DNA of 64,000 nucleotides from Pisaster brevispinus (GCA_023634235.1 JAMKCF010000018.1:3749474-3813473), one strand, 5' to 3'; shown: positions 35,287-46,269, counted from the stretch's first letter. The notes: a model not told the origin generated them from the letters alone. Numbers and translations: made by a program.

Positions 35287-35992
35287 ATGGAAGATTGTCA
35301 GCCTAACTGTATTAGCCATTTGCGAGCTACTTGGTTAGTCGCAAGTTGTCGCTTAAATTTGAACTCCTCGAGCTAATGAGACAACTGCTATAGTTACATG
35401 ATTCTGGACAAGCTTTTGCAAAGTTACATAAGAGAATGGCGAACACCCAAATACAGATTTTAATAACTGTGTGCCAGGCTTTGGCCATCTGGAGGTTACT
35501 ATACAAAAGCTTGTCTCGGACCATTCGGCACGTCTCTGTAGTCTGAGGAATTCAAAATGAAGCGGTAACTTGTTATTCAAATCTGTCTCACAAGTAGCTT
35601 ATTTGAACCTCAGTTGGCAGTGTGTTGTATTCACATGTATTTGAAATACTACAATTATTATTTTGTTAACCCAGCCCCTCCCCCACCCCTCCTCAAAAAA
35701 AATTTCAAATTCACATTTAAGATCAAATTCATAACAACATGAAGATAAAACCAGAGATAAAAGGATAAAAGTAGGCTTCGTGCTCGGAAGCTTTCGCGCC
35801 CGCAAGCTTTTTGCCCTGGCGCTCACAGTTCATTTTTTTTTTTTTTTTTTTTCAACAGCCTATCACATTCCTGATTACTAGCTATAATAGATTTAACAGA
35901 TTAATATTGTTTTTGTTTTTTTGTTTGTCTCATAGTTGTGCTGCATGCTTTTGGCAATCTGCGTCTGCAGAAACATTGGAGATGACTCGTAG
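30458..35992 (+). CDS. Tetraspanin gene 1 (six coding exons, 239 aa)
   Basis: A four-pass membrane protein of the tetraspanin family, which organises partner proteins into membrane microdomains. Coding exons are 30458-30520, 31415-31624, 33262-33450, 34529-34645, 35133-35216 and 35936-35992. All introns are phase 0 with GT-AG borders, and the total is 720 bp. Membrane segments lie near residues 11-34, 58-82, 87-114 and 204-231. The short N terminus has juxtamembrane cysteines (C4, C8) of the kind that are palmitoylated in this family. The large loop (about 115-203) carries the CCG signature at 157-159, then C179-C180, C185 and C195, giving six loop cysteines. One N-glycosylation sequon (NTT) is at 137. 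The cytoplasmic tail is short and ends in DDS. The family is certain; the subfamily is not resolved, so no symbol is given. It precedes a related tetraspanin in the same orientation. Confidence 0.93.
30638..31065 (-). mobile_element. Family C copy in tetraspanin 1 intron 1 (428 bp)
   Basis: Left CAGGGCTCGAATTTGG and right CAACTTCGAGCCCTG. Flanked by CACAA and CGCAA, a 5-bp TSD with one mismatch. Internal GGACTTGTCCGGTCATGAG matches the other minus-strand copies. Confidence 0.82.
31066..31336 (+). pseudogene. LINE relic in tetraspanin 1 intron 1
   Basis: Frame from 31047 reads GQRAVAMCSPTLWNKL and LSQFTRLLKTHLLNSDS, the C-terminal end of a CR1/L2-like LINE protein. It is followed by GTACAGCGCGTTGGAACTCT and an ATT microsatellite tail (31303-31336). 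The family C element lies directly upstream. Confidence 0.78.
31415..31624 (+). CDS. Tetraspanin 1, coding exon 2
   Basis: Acceptor TTCCAACAG and donor GTAAGT flank 70 codons. They cover the end of membrane segment 1, the small extracellular loop, membrane segment 2 and the intracellular motif CGCLGALCENKCLL, which matches the conserved tetraspanin GCCGA-ENKCLL region. Confidence 0.95.
31672..32190 (+). mobile_element. tRNA-Lys-like SINE interrupted by a MITE, tetraspanin 1 intron 2
   Basis: Leader GGCTTCTGACTGGCACCCCC, then the MITE at 31716-32063, then GGGAGACCGCCAATATAGGG and the tRNA-like head GGATAGCTCAGTTGGTAGAG with box B GGTTCAAGTCCCGCTCCAGT. The head can be folded like tRNA-Lys, but it is one of at least eight dispersed copies. 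Confidence 0.78.
31716..32063. mobile_element. CAGGCATGCAACT MITE with 6-bp TSD, nested in a SINE
   Basis: Inverted ends CAGGCATGCAACT and AGTTGCATGCCTG. Exact 6-bp TSD ACTAAA at 31710-31715 and 32064-32069. The flanks (TGGCACCCCCGAACAAAG on the left, GGGAGACCGCCAATATAGGG on the right) are adjacent in other copies of the tRNA-Lys-like SINE, so this is an insertion into that SINE within tetraspanin 1 intron 2. Confidence 0.85.
32258..32500 (+). repeat. 28-bp minisatellite in tetraspanin 1 intron 2
   Basis: About eight units of GGGACAGAAGTGAAACTGTC followed by ACCAAAGG, with A/T and C/G variants (CAGTCACC, CAGTCGCC). Confidence 0.92.
33262..33450 (+). CDS. Tetraspanin 1, coding exon 3 (fused TM3 and loop exon)
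   Basis: Acceptor ATTCCGCCAG and donor GTAAAG flank 63 codons. The first 25 codons are membrane segment 3 and the remaining 38 start the large loop, including the NTT sequon. In gene 2 the same stretch is split between a 75-bp and a 105-bp exon, so an intron is absent here after codon 25. Confidence 0.95.
33518..33588 (-). mobile_element. tRNA-like fragment in tetraspanin 1 intron 3
   Basis: TAGGATTCGAACCAACAACC is a box B-like complement; the head is otherwise poorly preserved. Confidence 0.4.
33660..33772. repeat. Repeat with GTGTCCAAAATGGTGGCTACGG motif
   Basis: GGTGGCTACGGCTGCAGC and GTGGCGGTAGCCGCAGCC are partly inverted. A related sequence is at 36487-36640 (GTAGCCATAGCCGCCATTTC). Confidence 0.5.
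33796..34052. mobile_element. Family E palindromic MITE, tetraspanin 1 intron 3
   Basis: GGGCCCAATTTCATGGCTCT and AGAGCCATGAAATTGGGCCC are perfect inverted ends 257 bp apart. A subfamily that uses GGCTCTGC in place of AGAGCTGC. Confidence 0.82.
34137..34496 (+). repeat. TAA / AACGAT / AATGAT compound microsatellite next to exon 4
   Basis: TAA units, then about 17 GATAAC units, then a 15-bp pattern ATGATAATGATAACG that becomes ATGATAATGATAACA. It ends about 32 nt before exon 4. Both strands are open in some frames only because the repeat lacks stops. Confidence 0.95.
34529..34645 (+). CDS. Tetraspanin 1, coding exon 4 (CCG exon)
   Basis: Acceptor TTTTTTCAG and donor GTAAGT flank 39 codons. 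The exon starts LDCCGVEGPGDY and includes PESCC and one further cysteine, the disulfide core of the large extracellular loop. The acceptor lies about 30 nt after a long tandem repeat. Confidence 0.95.
35133..35216 (+). CDS. Tetraspanin 1, coding exon 5
   Basis: Acceptor ATCTTACAG and donor GTAAGA flank 28 codons (84 bp). It begins with the last loop cysteine (GC) and runs into membrane segment 4. Its length and phase are identical to gene 2 exon 6. Confidence 0.93.
35254..35280 (+). repeat. Poly(T) tract in tetraspanin 1 intron 5
   Basis: About 25 T residues soon after the exon 5 donor. Confidence 0.9.
35700..35870 (+). repeat. Family D dispersed repeat, copy 2, tetraspanin 1 intron 5
   Basis: GTAGGCTTCGTGCTCGGAAG and a T-run followed by CAACAGCCTATCACATTCCT match copy 1. 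The element ends about 65 nt before the last acceptor. Confidence 0.65.
35936..35992 (+). CDS. Tetraspanin 1, terminal coding exon
   Basis: Acceptor TGTCTCATAG is followed by 18 codons and TAG. It completes membrane segment 4 (LCCMLLAICVC) and gives a seven-residue cytoplasmic tail RNIGDDS. Confidence 0.92.
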   Translation: MCCMLLAICVCRNIGDDS

Positions 35993-38900
35993 AGTGTTTC
36001 GTCGTCACTTAGTCAGACAGCCTAGCTAGCTAAATAGTTCAATGTCATCAGATCATCAGTTTCGTCGGCGGTTAAAAAAAAAATAAATAGAATGTGAAGT
36101 ATGCTTGGCTTGAGAGTTCCCGTAACATTTCAGCTAAGTTTCCGTGTCAACTAGAAACACAATCGTTTCAGTCAAATTCATAGACTCTAGAATATCCCCA
36201 GGTTTTGTCGAAACAGTAAGGTAAATGTTATTATGTCAATTTTGTTATTATTTCCTGACAATTTTAACGACATTGAATGTATTTCCCTGGTGTATACAAA
36301 GTACGTACATAAAGAAAACCTGTAAAGTTTGGATTTTAGAAGTTTTTGTGGATAAGCAAGGTTCCAGATGAGACGTCAGAATTATATTATACAGTACTGA
36401 GTGCCTGTCTCATTATGGCCTCCAGAGGGCGTGCTTCAGGTTTTTTTTGATTTTTTTAAAAATACAATCATGGTATGCTCATTAGGTGCGAGGCCATATT
36501 CGAATTGGCGGGTTCGGCTATGACTGTTGCTAAGGGTGTCCTTTGCTTCAACAAAATGATGATGCGGCTATCTAGCCATAGCTGTAGCCATTAAGAGTAG
36601 CCATAGCCGCCATTTCGGGCGTGGTCTTGGACTTTATATTGAGATATTAAGAACGTACGTCGACGATACACGGTTTAATTTTGTACATTTACCCCTCCAG
36701 AAATAATCATAGAAACTTAAAAGAAAGATAATGTAAATAGTTCTCTTGAAAAGTACAACAGGGATAAAGTTTTGAAGACAAAAAAAAAAAAATAATAATA
36801 ATAATAAGTAAAGGGACATTAAGAACGGCGGATGTTGCTAAAATGGCCTTGTAGTTTGAAGCATTTTGCTTGTACAGTATTGCACAGTTTAGCTGATCGT
36901 AGTTGGACAAGGCTCGGAAATTGTACACAGTGGTAGCACACAATGGAAATCTGCATATTTTGGATGCTTGAAGACTTGACTCACCGTAGGAGAGTATGTA
37001 AAATTTTAAAGTAAAGAAAATGACAGGTAAGCAAGCAGAACTCTTTCTTCTCCTTTTCTATTCCCAGGTAGACTTTACTGTAAGACGTGTGTTCTAGGGT
37101 AAAAATGTTGTATCAAGTTTTAGCATCTCTGTTTAAAAAAAATACAAATATTTACCGTGAAAAAAATTGCTGTGGTGTTATCAACGTTCTGGGAAAAAAA
37201 TGGAAACAGAATAGTGGCCCTGTGCCATGGATAAAAGTGACCCAATCGTTGCGTACTCATGGGTACTTAGACGTAGTCGTTTCATATCCTGAGTGAGGGG
37301 CCATTAAACATGGTAACAATGATATCAGGATTGGAACAGTTTTTGTTTTGTTTCTTTCCTTTTGACACATTTTCTTGAGAACAAAGTTGCATTATTTTCC
37401 CAGAATGCTTTTTGAAAAAAAAAAAAAATTATTTATCTGTGTTCTACCTCGGTCACGTCTTTGAGATTTTGTGAGAGACGTTACCATCTATCAAGAGAGG
37501 GAAAAAAGGGGCATACAAATTTAAGTCTTTCATGAATGAGGGTTGTATGATTGGGACAGAAGTAGAGAATTAGCATAAAGACTTTGATTGGGTGGTCTGT
37601 AAAAATTTGCATATTAAGCAGTTGTGATTGGACCAATGAATAGGCTTCTAATTGTTGACTTGTGGCTAGTTGCCTGAAACACCAACAGTTATTGGTCAGA
37701 AAAAGGGGTGGTTTGTTGCAGGGCTTATTGTGCATATAAATTAATACATGCCTACACATTTTAGCAACTGTCAAGATCAAGAGTAGAATTTATGTGAAGA
37801 CTTGTGTAAATTGTAGGCGTTTAGTCTGACACAAATAGCTGTCAAGGTTACGGTAGTTGGTTGTCCTTGTCCAAAATGGTTGCCTGCTTTCAGTGATATT
37901 GTCACTATCTGACAAAGACTTCAAGTCTCCGGAATTCGAGGATGGGAGATTGTTATTGTTTCGAGGGAAGTTTCGCTAGATACAGCTTTTGACATTCAAA
38001 CTAAAATCATTCCTGATCCACAATTTGAAAAAAAAAGTACTTTACAGTTCCAGTATTTTAACTTATTATTGACGAGGTAGTTTGTGGACATTTGAAGGGT
38101 TTGTGCTCTGATGTTGACTGTGGTAGTGTGCTTTGAATTTGCATAATACATTAACTATTCTGCATATTGATGAGCTGTGGGACATTTTTTTATGAATATT
38201 AATAATCATCTTTTACAAAGAAAAACGTGTTTTACTCAAAGTTAAAAGTAGTAAGCTTTCTCTAGTGTACATTGGTAATTATTGTTGAGGCTTTGTAGAT
38301 TTTATCTTTCAACAAATATTTTTATGATTTTTTGTGAGTTACAGGAATGGAATTTTTCGTGATTCAGTACAAAAAAAGAAAGGAAAAACCAAAAAAGAAC
38401 AAATAAAGATGAGAAGGTTAGTTGTGCCTAAATTTGACACCCCCGTTCTTGTGACTATCCTCTATAAATACCTCATTCGTCGGAAGGTTCCATTTGTGTA
38501 AAAAGGGGTGGTTTATGTACAGGTTGTGTGATCAATTGAATATGCTAATGGTTAAAAAGAAAACAAAATTAACAGTATGATACGGTTTGAAAACAAAAGT
38601 TGGAAAAACATTTTATTTTATTTATTTATTTTTTTTAAACCTAGAAAGATCAGAAAGGAAATGATGGAAAAAAGATCAGAAAGGAAATGATGAAAAATCG
38701 TGAGCTAGAAATTAGAAGCAACTTATCGGTAATTAAATTAATTACACAAACATTTGAAAATCAATGTACTTATACGTATTACTATGTGTACTCGTTAGCA
38801 GTTTACATTGGGAAGCTGTTTGTTCACCAGTAGAGTCACCTGTACATTCTCGTCAAAATGTCTTGGGTGTATTATGTTCCTTGAACAGTAGACTAACTTG

Positions 38901-39231
38901 CATGAGCGTGTACAAGATTTTGTATGTATATAATAGACCTGTCTTACTTGTGTTTAATATTATCCAGTTAGGCGTGGTAGAAAAATATGCCCTCAACTTA
39001 GGTGAAACTATTTAACTCTATATTTTGTACTTTTTTATAAATGGGGCTATGCCTGGTCCGCAGACTAAGACAAACTATCCAAGCAAATTTTCCGCCCATG
39101 AAATGGTGGTTTTTTAATCTGAATATTTTAAAACACTGAATTTCAAAGTAACGCCCCGTTGGTGGCGTCTGTTGGTAAGATGCAGGGGAAATGAGGCCCC
39201 TTTGTAAACTGTGGCATCTGTTGTGGCTATG

Positions 39232-39690
39232 GCTAAAGGCTCTGGCTGGCTCTGGCCGGGGTTATGGCTTAGGCTGTGGCTAGGGTAAAAGCTCTGACGA
39301 GTGCTAAGGCTCTGGCTGGGTTAAGGCTCTGGCTTGGGTTAAGGCTCTGGCTGGGGTAAAGGCTCTGGCTGGAGTTAAGGCTCTGGCTGGGGTTAATGCT
39401 CAGGCTGGGGTTAAGGCTCAGGCTGGAGTTAAGGCTCTGGCTGGGGTTAAGGCTCTGGCTGGGGTTTAGGTTCTACGTGGGGTTAAGGCTCTGGCTGGAG
39501 TTAAGGCTCTGGCTGGGGTTAAGGCTCAGGCTGGAGTTAAGGCTCTGGCTTGGGTTAAGGCTCTGGCTGGGGTTAAGGCTCTCGTTGGGGTTTAGGCGCT
39601 GGCTGGGTTAAGGCTCTGGCTTGGGTTAAGGCTCTGGCTGGGTTAAGGCTCTGGCTGGGTTAAGGCTCTTGTTGGGGTTAATGCTCTACC
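39232..39690 (+). repeat. 18-bp tandem array in the probable 3' UTR of tetraspanin 1
   Basis: About 24 degenerate units of GGCTCTGGCTGGGGTTAA with variants (CTCAGG, CTTGGG, GGAGTT, CTCGTTGG). Confidence 0.92.
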
Positions 39691-40392
39691 TAGGGCCAAT
39701 GCCAAGGCTTCTTCAGCATTTACTTCTGCTGTTTCCTTAAGCACCTCGCCAGTAATTCAAATGATCTTGAAATTTTGTCCAACCAAAATTAACAAATTGT
39801 TTTATTTTATTACTACTTTTTTTGCCCAATTATATCACTTATAAATTTGTCTCATAGAATCACTGTCTGTTGATGTTACTTTTTGAGTTTTAATCGGATA
39901 GGTTTGTTCTTACCACAAACGATATATTAAGACTGCTTTTTCAGGCTCATGAAATGTTTGTTTAGTTTTTGTTTGTTTTTTTGTGGGGGGTGGGAGGGTT
40001 GTAATTAGTCAACAAGAATGACTGGCCATTTGTTTGCTTTAAATGTTTATTTTTTACTGACATCTTTTGAAATAACTATCAACTACTTCTGTATATTTTA
40101 TGTCAACTTGTTGCAGGGTTTCTTTACATTGCTTTTGTAGGTGTTAAAGTGTAATAGTTAAACAAGTATACTCATTTTTATATTTTGTTTATCCTTTTTA
40201 TTTCCCTGTAATAATGTTTGTTCTGTGGCTTGAAATTTTGTCTGAAGTATATTTTTGACTTTTATTTAAACGTAATATTCGACAGTACCACAGTAGGCTA
40301 GTTATCATGTAAAATAATAAAACTAAAGACAATTAAAGATGGACTTTTTAATAAAATGGTTTAATCTCTTTTATGAATATTCATTAAATTTA

Positions 40393-40532
40393 TTAAGCCC
40401 CACCTCATGATGCTCTGACCAATCACATCTTCAGCTGGTAACCCATAGTCATAATGTGTGTTGAGTCATCTGTCAAGCACGCACGCCAGGCAACTATTGT
40501 GTTGCCTTTAGTTACATGTGGGCGGGGCTTAA
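40393..40532. mobile_element. Small TTAAGCCCC hairpin element
   Basis: TTAAGCCCCACC and GGCGGGGCTTAA are inverted and border about 140 bp, inside the probable 3' UTR of tetraspanin 1. Confidence 0.55.
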
Positions 40533-40679
40533 TAGGTCAACTTATTTTAGAACAATTATTTCCTGCTCAAGATTTTAATTTTTTATCAGATTTAACGACT
40601 TGATTGGTTTAAGTGAGCCACGCTGTTTCCTGCTTTGCCAGTTCTTTGTAATATGTAAATCTTAAATTGGAAGCCACTA

Positions 40680-41030
40680 GCTGGCTGGTGGATTTTGAAG
40701 GTTGGCTGCTAGGTTGGCCTCTGGATAGCTGCTTGGCTGCTTTGTTTGGAGGTTGGTTTGTTGGGAGGTAATATCTTGGCTGTCAGGTAAACCACATGTC
40801 ATTTGACAGGCATACTAGTGTTTGGAGGTAGTTTGGCCAGTTTGCTGGTGTTGGGAGCCATTTTGCCATTTTGCTGATATTGGAATGGTCGTTTGGTCAG
40901 TGTGTTGTGAGGTACATGTAGTTTGGCTAGAGTTTACTGGCCAGGTTGTTTGGCTGCCTTACTGGTTGGCAGGGAAGCAGACTGGATGGTTTACTGGCTG
41001 GCTTTGGTGAAGCCATTTCATTTGATGGCT
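40680..41030 (+). repeat. G/T-rich TTGGCTGG-type degenerate repeat
   Basis: Irregular GGTTGGCTGCT, GGCTGGTGGATT and TTTGGAGGTAG motifs without fixed period. Confidence 0.6.
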
Positions 41031-41614
41031 GTTTAGCTTAAATGCTAACAACATACAAGCAGCAAGAACTGACCAACACCTCTCTTCAAACAGAAGCCAG
41101 AACTGACTTAGTAAACTTGAACATAAATCTCTCAAAAAACTGTTTTTAAACTTTGACCTTTGAATGCTGAAAAGTTCTTGGAAATAAAATTGTTTTTCAT
41201 GGTACTCATTTTATTTTATTTATTTATTTTTTTTTTTGGGGGGGTAGATAAGAGCATCCAAGTAATCCAACTGAAAAGCAAATGGAATTTAAATTATTTG
41301 ATGGTATGAAGAATTATGTAATGTTGGTGCTTTTTATGAAAATATCAAAATAACTGTACAAAGACAAAATACTATTTTTGTTTTGTTCATGTTTTTTCTT
41401 TTTTTCGGCATCGGTCGCGTCTTTGCTTGATTATATACAAGAAGTGTGTCATAACAATGTAAGCAATTAATTTTCCCCCTGTAATATTTTAAGCTGGGAA
41501 ACTTTCTTTTGACTTCATAAATTAAAATAACTATTATTAATGTCTATTGTCTTTAAAGGTTATTCTGTATCATGCTGTAGAATTGTTTAATGTATCTTGT
41601 AACAATGGCGTCTC

Positions 41615-41620
41615 AATAAA
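41615..41620 (+). terminator. Candidate poly(A) signal, tetraspanin 1
   Basis: AATAAA followed within 35 nt by GGTGTTTTTTCG, a plausible downstream element. The other candidates are at 36082 and 38402. Confidence 0.35.
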
Positions 41621-42239
41621 AAACAATGGAAAAATCGAGGATGGTGTTTTTTCGTTTGATTTCTTATAATTGATGTTAAATCAGGGATAAGGGATTTTAT
41701 TTGTGTGTTACCCACTGCACTGAAGTGATTTGATTTAAAATGGGTTATTAAAAAGGGGGCTCCCCTGTAAATTTCAGTTTTGTGATGGTCTTATTTTTCC
41801 ACTCTAACCTCGCCTTAATGGGGTGTAAAATGCAGTTGTATTTATTCCCTTCAAGTGTGAATTTTGTTAATATCCAAAAATATCCAATGACGTTACATTT
41901 CAAGTTGGTCTGTACATTTTTGTACTGGAAATTTGTTTATAGTATTCCTGAATTCTGATGTTAAATCACAACTGCATTGAATTTGACCTTTTCACCGAGG
42001 TAGAAGTTCCTCTTTGGAATGTACTGACCCGTTTGTTGTTGACACCGGAGGATGTCATGTTTTAAGTTTTGCTCACTTATGAGGTTGGAGACTTGTAATT
42101 TTTAACTCACACTTGCATGAGGACTTTATTATTTTGAAAATGAGTGCATCACAAAAGTGAATCTGACCAAATGGAGCCCTTCTTAAATATTCTACCATCA
42201 CACCCAACAGAAGTTTTTCTGTTCGTCCGGAAGTTTTTT

Positions 42240-42340
42240 CTTGAGTACTGTGATGAAAAAAAAAAATCCACTGGTATATTACTTGGGTGGGATTCCAACC
42301 AACGACCTTTGCCATTCAGAATTTCTTTCATTTGCTTAAA
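42240..42340 (-). mobile_element. tRNA-Glu-like SINE fragment
   Basis: AAATCCACTGGTATATTACT then GGTGGGATTCCAACCAACGACC, the minus-strand box B region. Confidence 0.6.
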
Positions 42341-42899
42341 TTCAGGATTAAACTCTAAAACAAGTAAAGAAAGTGTTGCTTGCATCTTTAGGGGAATTTG
42401 TGTTTGCTGTTTTTTTGGAAGACAAGTAAAATTATGATTTTTTGGGGGGGTAAAATAACGCCAATAGTGAAGGAATTACGATCCGTTTCAATGAAAGTTT
42501 ACAAGTTTAGTTTCTTCAGTATTTACCAGTGGACCTTCTAATTATTGACATCGTTTTTCCTAAGAAAATATATAGTATTAAACAAATTTTAAATATGACC
42601 ATAAACTTTGTGTATACCGCCCCCATCCAACTAAATATTGAACTGTGACGTAATGCGCTGATCGTTAATTTAAATGACACAAGGGAAGAAGCAATTATTC
42701 AATTTATGGGCGTGGCCAGTTAGGCGTTTGAAGGCTAAAGGTCACAAGGAAAAGACTGGTTCCCATACAATTATTCCAGTCGCAATTCGTATTTCACTTA
42801 GAGGGTACAAGACTGGTTAGTGGTAGTGAAAAACGAAAGTGATACCCTATTCAGTTTTTGACTTCACAGTTCGTTGATGAATCGGAAAGTTAGTGTACT

Positions 42900-43030
42900 G
42901 TAAATGTAAAATGTCCTCTGGTATTTTAGGAAAATAGCAAATTTCGAAGACAAATTTGCCGAAGCTACCAATGAGCGATCTGTAAACCATTCGCTGGTGC
43001 TGAGAAAATGCTGCAAAAAGGTAGGAGAAC
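42900..43030 (+). other. Possible non-coding first exon of tetraspanin 2
   Basis: Fairly complex sequence ending GCTGCAAAAAG followed by GTAGGAG, a donor-like site at 43021. Gene 2 needs a 5' UTR exon somewhere upstream of 52447; this is one candidate among many. Confidence 0.15.
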
Positions 43031-43993
43031 CGTTCAATTGAATTGAATTGATATTGAAGTCATTTTTGTTGTTATCATGGTTATGGTTCGGTTGTTCAGT
43101 GTTAAGTTTGTGGAAAAGTTTGCTTTTGGTCGGTCGATGAGTGAAAAAGAGGTGGTCGGATAAGGAAATGTTTCATCATTTGTGTTTTAAACATGGAATC
43201 CTCCATGGTGTGACAGAAGGAGTTTGGGTTGTCTGTCTTGTTTATTACATTGGTTTACCATTTGCTAACTAGATTGGATAATTGGTAGACCCAGTAATTG
43301 AGTAAATAAATGTTAGTAACTCTGAACTGGGGCTCTGTACAATACAAGACTGTAGTCTGAAATTTTGATATTTTCGGATGTACTGTTACTGTACTTAATT
43401 GGTGTACTGTTACTGTACTTACGTCACGATAATCGTATGGTCTGCCCCCATTGGGAGGATGGAGGGTTACGATTATATAGCAACAACGTTACTGTTTTAC
43501 ATTTATGATTTATACTGTGCTCTGTACTGGGGTGAGTAAATAAATCGCATTCATTTCATTAGTTTATGTTCGAGACTGATGCAACAGTTGTCATTACTTT
43601 TGGTTAATCTTGCCGATTGTTTTTTCGTTGTTTGTCCTAGTCCGACTCCAAATTACAACAATGCCGCTTGTTTTCACATTCTACAATACGCCAGATGATG
43701 TTGAAATGTAAAAAAAAAAAAGCATTGTTGAGTCTCCAATAGTCTCATGGTCTAGTTGCGATACTCATAACCCTTCATTCTCCTGACGGAAGGGTAACAT
43801 TTTTATGAGCATGGTCCAGACTCGGACCATGCTCGGACTACCTTTGTCCAGACTCCAGACTGTACTTGTATGAATTGCATTGAGAGAGTTAAGGACAGCT
43901 TATTTTCCATTCTTATGTGTTTAGGTTAGGAAAAGCTTTTTTTACTCATTAAACAAAAACTAGTTTGCGATAATCCCAACTCTCCATTATCTA

Positions 43994-44059
43994 GTTGCAA
44001 TGATCGTAACCCTCCATCCTCCCGACGGTCGCAGGATGGAGGGTTACGATCATCGCAAC
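43994..44059. repeat. GC-rich hairpin
   Basis: GTTGCAATGATCGTAACCCT and its complement AGGGTTACGATCATCGCAAC form arms of about 26 bp around CCGACGGTCG. The motif GGATGGAGGGTTACGAT also occurs near 43455, so this is part of a dispersed repeat. Confidence 0.75.
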
Positions 44060-44119
44060 TATCCATTATCCTGACGGTCTGCAATATCAGGAGGATGTGG
44101 CCGTTCCAAAAACTCCAAA

Positions 44120-44346
44120 AATAACATTTTGAGAAAAGCACTTACAGAGGATATGCTGTTTTGCGATAAAAAACGAACGAAGTGTAAAAAGAGGCTGCGA
44201 AAAGGACATGTAAGGCATACATACATGTAGTAATGTCTTTTGAATCTTTGGAGAGAAAAAAAGTGCCCTCAATTCACCAGTAATCTTTTCTTATTTATAG
44301 AGAAATTTTAACTTCTTTTTTTCGAGTTGGGCTGTCATGGAGGGTT
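44120..44346. mobile_element. Relative of the 24.9-kb TTAA element
   Basis: ACATTTTGAGAAAAGCACTTAC and GTGTAAAAAGAGGCTG match the interior at 25060-25140, and CGAGTTGGGCTGT matches the right side. Confidence 0.6.
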
Positions 44347-44349
44347 GCA

Positions 44350-45985
44350 ATTATTGCAATCAGCAAAACATGAAAGCATTAAACAAAGAGTACAATTTTT
44401 CTTTGATTGAATCATTGTAGGCTGACTGTTTACTATTGTTTTTGTTTTAAGGTTTTTTTTTTTTTGTTGTTTTTTTTTTGGGGGGGGGTTATTGTGTGAA
44501 AGAAACAACAATATCAATAACAATGTACATGTAACACTATCGCATGGATTTGTTTGGAGCAATGGAGCGTCAATTTGTACAGTTTAAAATTGTCCTTTTA
44601 TTATTTTTATTAAGCTACCTACTACAATGTAATTGTAGTGAAATTAGGGAACCCCCAAAGTGCCCATAACTGTGACCCGTAGGCCTGAAGATACCTGTGA
44701 AGAGAAGCTGATGAAGAAATGCCAGTTTTAGAAAGAAAAACAGGGAAAGCGGGCAATCAGATAGGGGACTGAAAACCCAATCTGGGCTCCCCCGGTCTGG
44801 CATCCAAATTTGGGTCACAGACAGTCAGAGGTTACAAGGCAGTCAAGAAACTTAGTCAACTTGAATGTGCGTAGATCTTTTTTTATGAGAATGTAGGTAT
44901 TTAAAGGTCAGGTTCGGTAAGGATAAAAACATTATCTGATCATACTTTTATTTTACTCTGAAAGCTTGTTTATCAGGGATGAGATTTTTTTCAGATTTTG
45001 GTCTGAATTCAGACTTTTTATGTCATCCTGGTGAATAAAAAAAAGACTTAAATTTGTCCACATACATGTACATTAAAATTTAAAGAATTAAAGACTGACG
45101 CTTTGATCTATTTCACTAGTGCTTAGTACACTGTTCCTAAAAGCCATTTGACTTCCAAAGCCTCCCTAGGGGTTACCAAAAGGTAGAAACGCCATCATTT
45201 CAAGTAGGCCCTACATGTATGTCCTAAAATTTGGATCCAACAAATGTAGTTTCAGACTATTTTAACAACAATGACTCTCATCCCTGGTTTATGAAGGTCA
45301 TTCTAGAACTTTTTTTTTTCTTTCTGTGAAACATTTCCCATAAAATATATTCAAGAAAACTGTCTCTGAAAACCTGCAAAAAACTGATTTCGTTTGTTAC
45401 AACCAAAATTAAATACGCTGTGTGTACATGCTGAGAATTGTACATGTAGTGTGCACGGTTTTTTCACTATTTTCTCGTTACTCGACCAAAGTGCAAATTT
45501 TCACAGGTTTATTTCATGAATACGGCTGTCCACACAACACACGTCTACAGTCCTGTTTTGTCAGCGCTACCGATCCTGTATAATACCTTTAAACTCTAGT
45601 AGTTGTTTTTTAAAATTCCATTTATACTCTGCAGACAAGCTATTACAATTCATTGTCTCACTCCGACTCAGGTCAGAAAGGTCAACGAGTTAATAAACTT
45701 TCCTGCTTTGAGGGGGCGCATCTTAATGGAGTATTTCCCATCATCACCTGATTCGCAATTTAACCTTCGTGATAAATTGGGAACAGCCCCTTCCACCGTT
45801 TTGAGACTAAACAAGAACAGACTGGGTGCATGTCTGCTGTTGACTTCTTTCTTTAAATCCTACATTTTTTAATTTGATTTTTGAATTGGTTTATTTAGGA
45901 AACATTTTCCGTCGCGGCCGAGGGCCGAATGGCAAAATCTATTTTTAGATTAGTACAGTGTGCACAGAGTATTTTAACTTGATAT
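44350..45985. other. Unassigned non-coding sequence
   Basis: 45150-45290 (CCTAAAATTTGGATCCAACA) resembles 8690-8850 and 58490-58600, a low-copy diverged repeat. The frame at 45603-45872 has no domain I know. Confidence 0.45.
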
Positions 45986-45989
45986 GGGG

Positions 45990-46150
45990 TTGAACAAAGA
46001 AAAATTTTCTCCGGCGGGATTTGAACCAATGACCTCCGGTTTAACGTGCTGCTGCTCTACCAACTGAGCTTTCTAGCCCTACATGTTGGCAGTCCCAATG
46101 TTGTTGTTTAGGCGTGCCAGTCAGAAGCCATAACCGTTAGCTGCGATATG
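45990..46150 (-). mobile_element. tRNA-Lys-like SINE, full
   Basis: GGGATTTGAACCAATGACCT, CTACCAACTGAGCTTTCTAG and GTGCCAGTCAGAAGCC. Confidence 0.78.
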
Positions 46151-46269
46151 GTACAACCTGGGAAGCCACAGCCAGAGGATCACCGTAAGGGGATGCAACT
46201 TTTTTATTTCAAACATCAAGTTACAAACCACAAGGGAAGCTCAGTTTCCCTTGTAGTATTTTTTACTTA

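Larger units (their letters stand above)
35993..41640 (+). other. Probable long 3' UTR of tetraspanin 1
   Basis: No coding exon or new gene start is visible after the stop at 35992. AATAAA signals occur at 36082 (about 90 nt after the stop), 38402 and 41615; the last is followed by a T/G-rich stretch suited to cleavage. The region is AT-rich and has fewer recognisable transposons than its surroundings, apart from one short repeat at 36487-36640, the 18-bp tandem array and a small TTAAGCCCC hairpin element. Which poly(A) site is used is not decided by sequence alone. Confidence 0.4.
41640..43990. other. Intergenic or intronic sequence
   Basis: Contains a SINE fragment (42240) and GGATGGAGGGTTACGAT repeat pieces (43455, 43770). 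No coding exon seen. Confidence 0.5.

Noticed and set aside
39396..39611. LRLWLGLRL open frame
   Set aside because: Produced by the 18-bp array whose period is a multiple of three.
45603..45872. 89-codon frame as a gene
   Set aside because: No domain, no splice or promoter support, and codon use like its non-coding surroundings.
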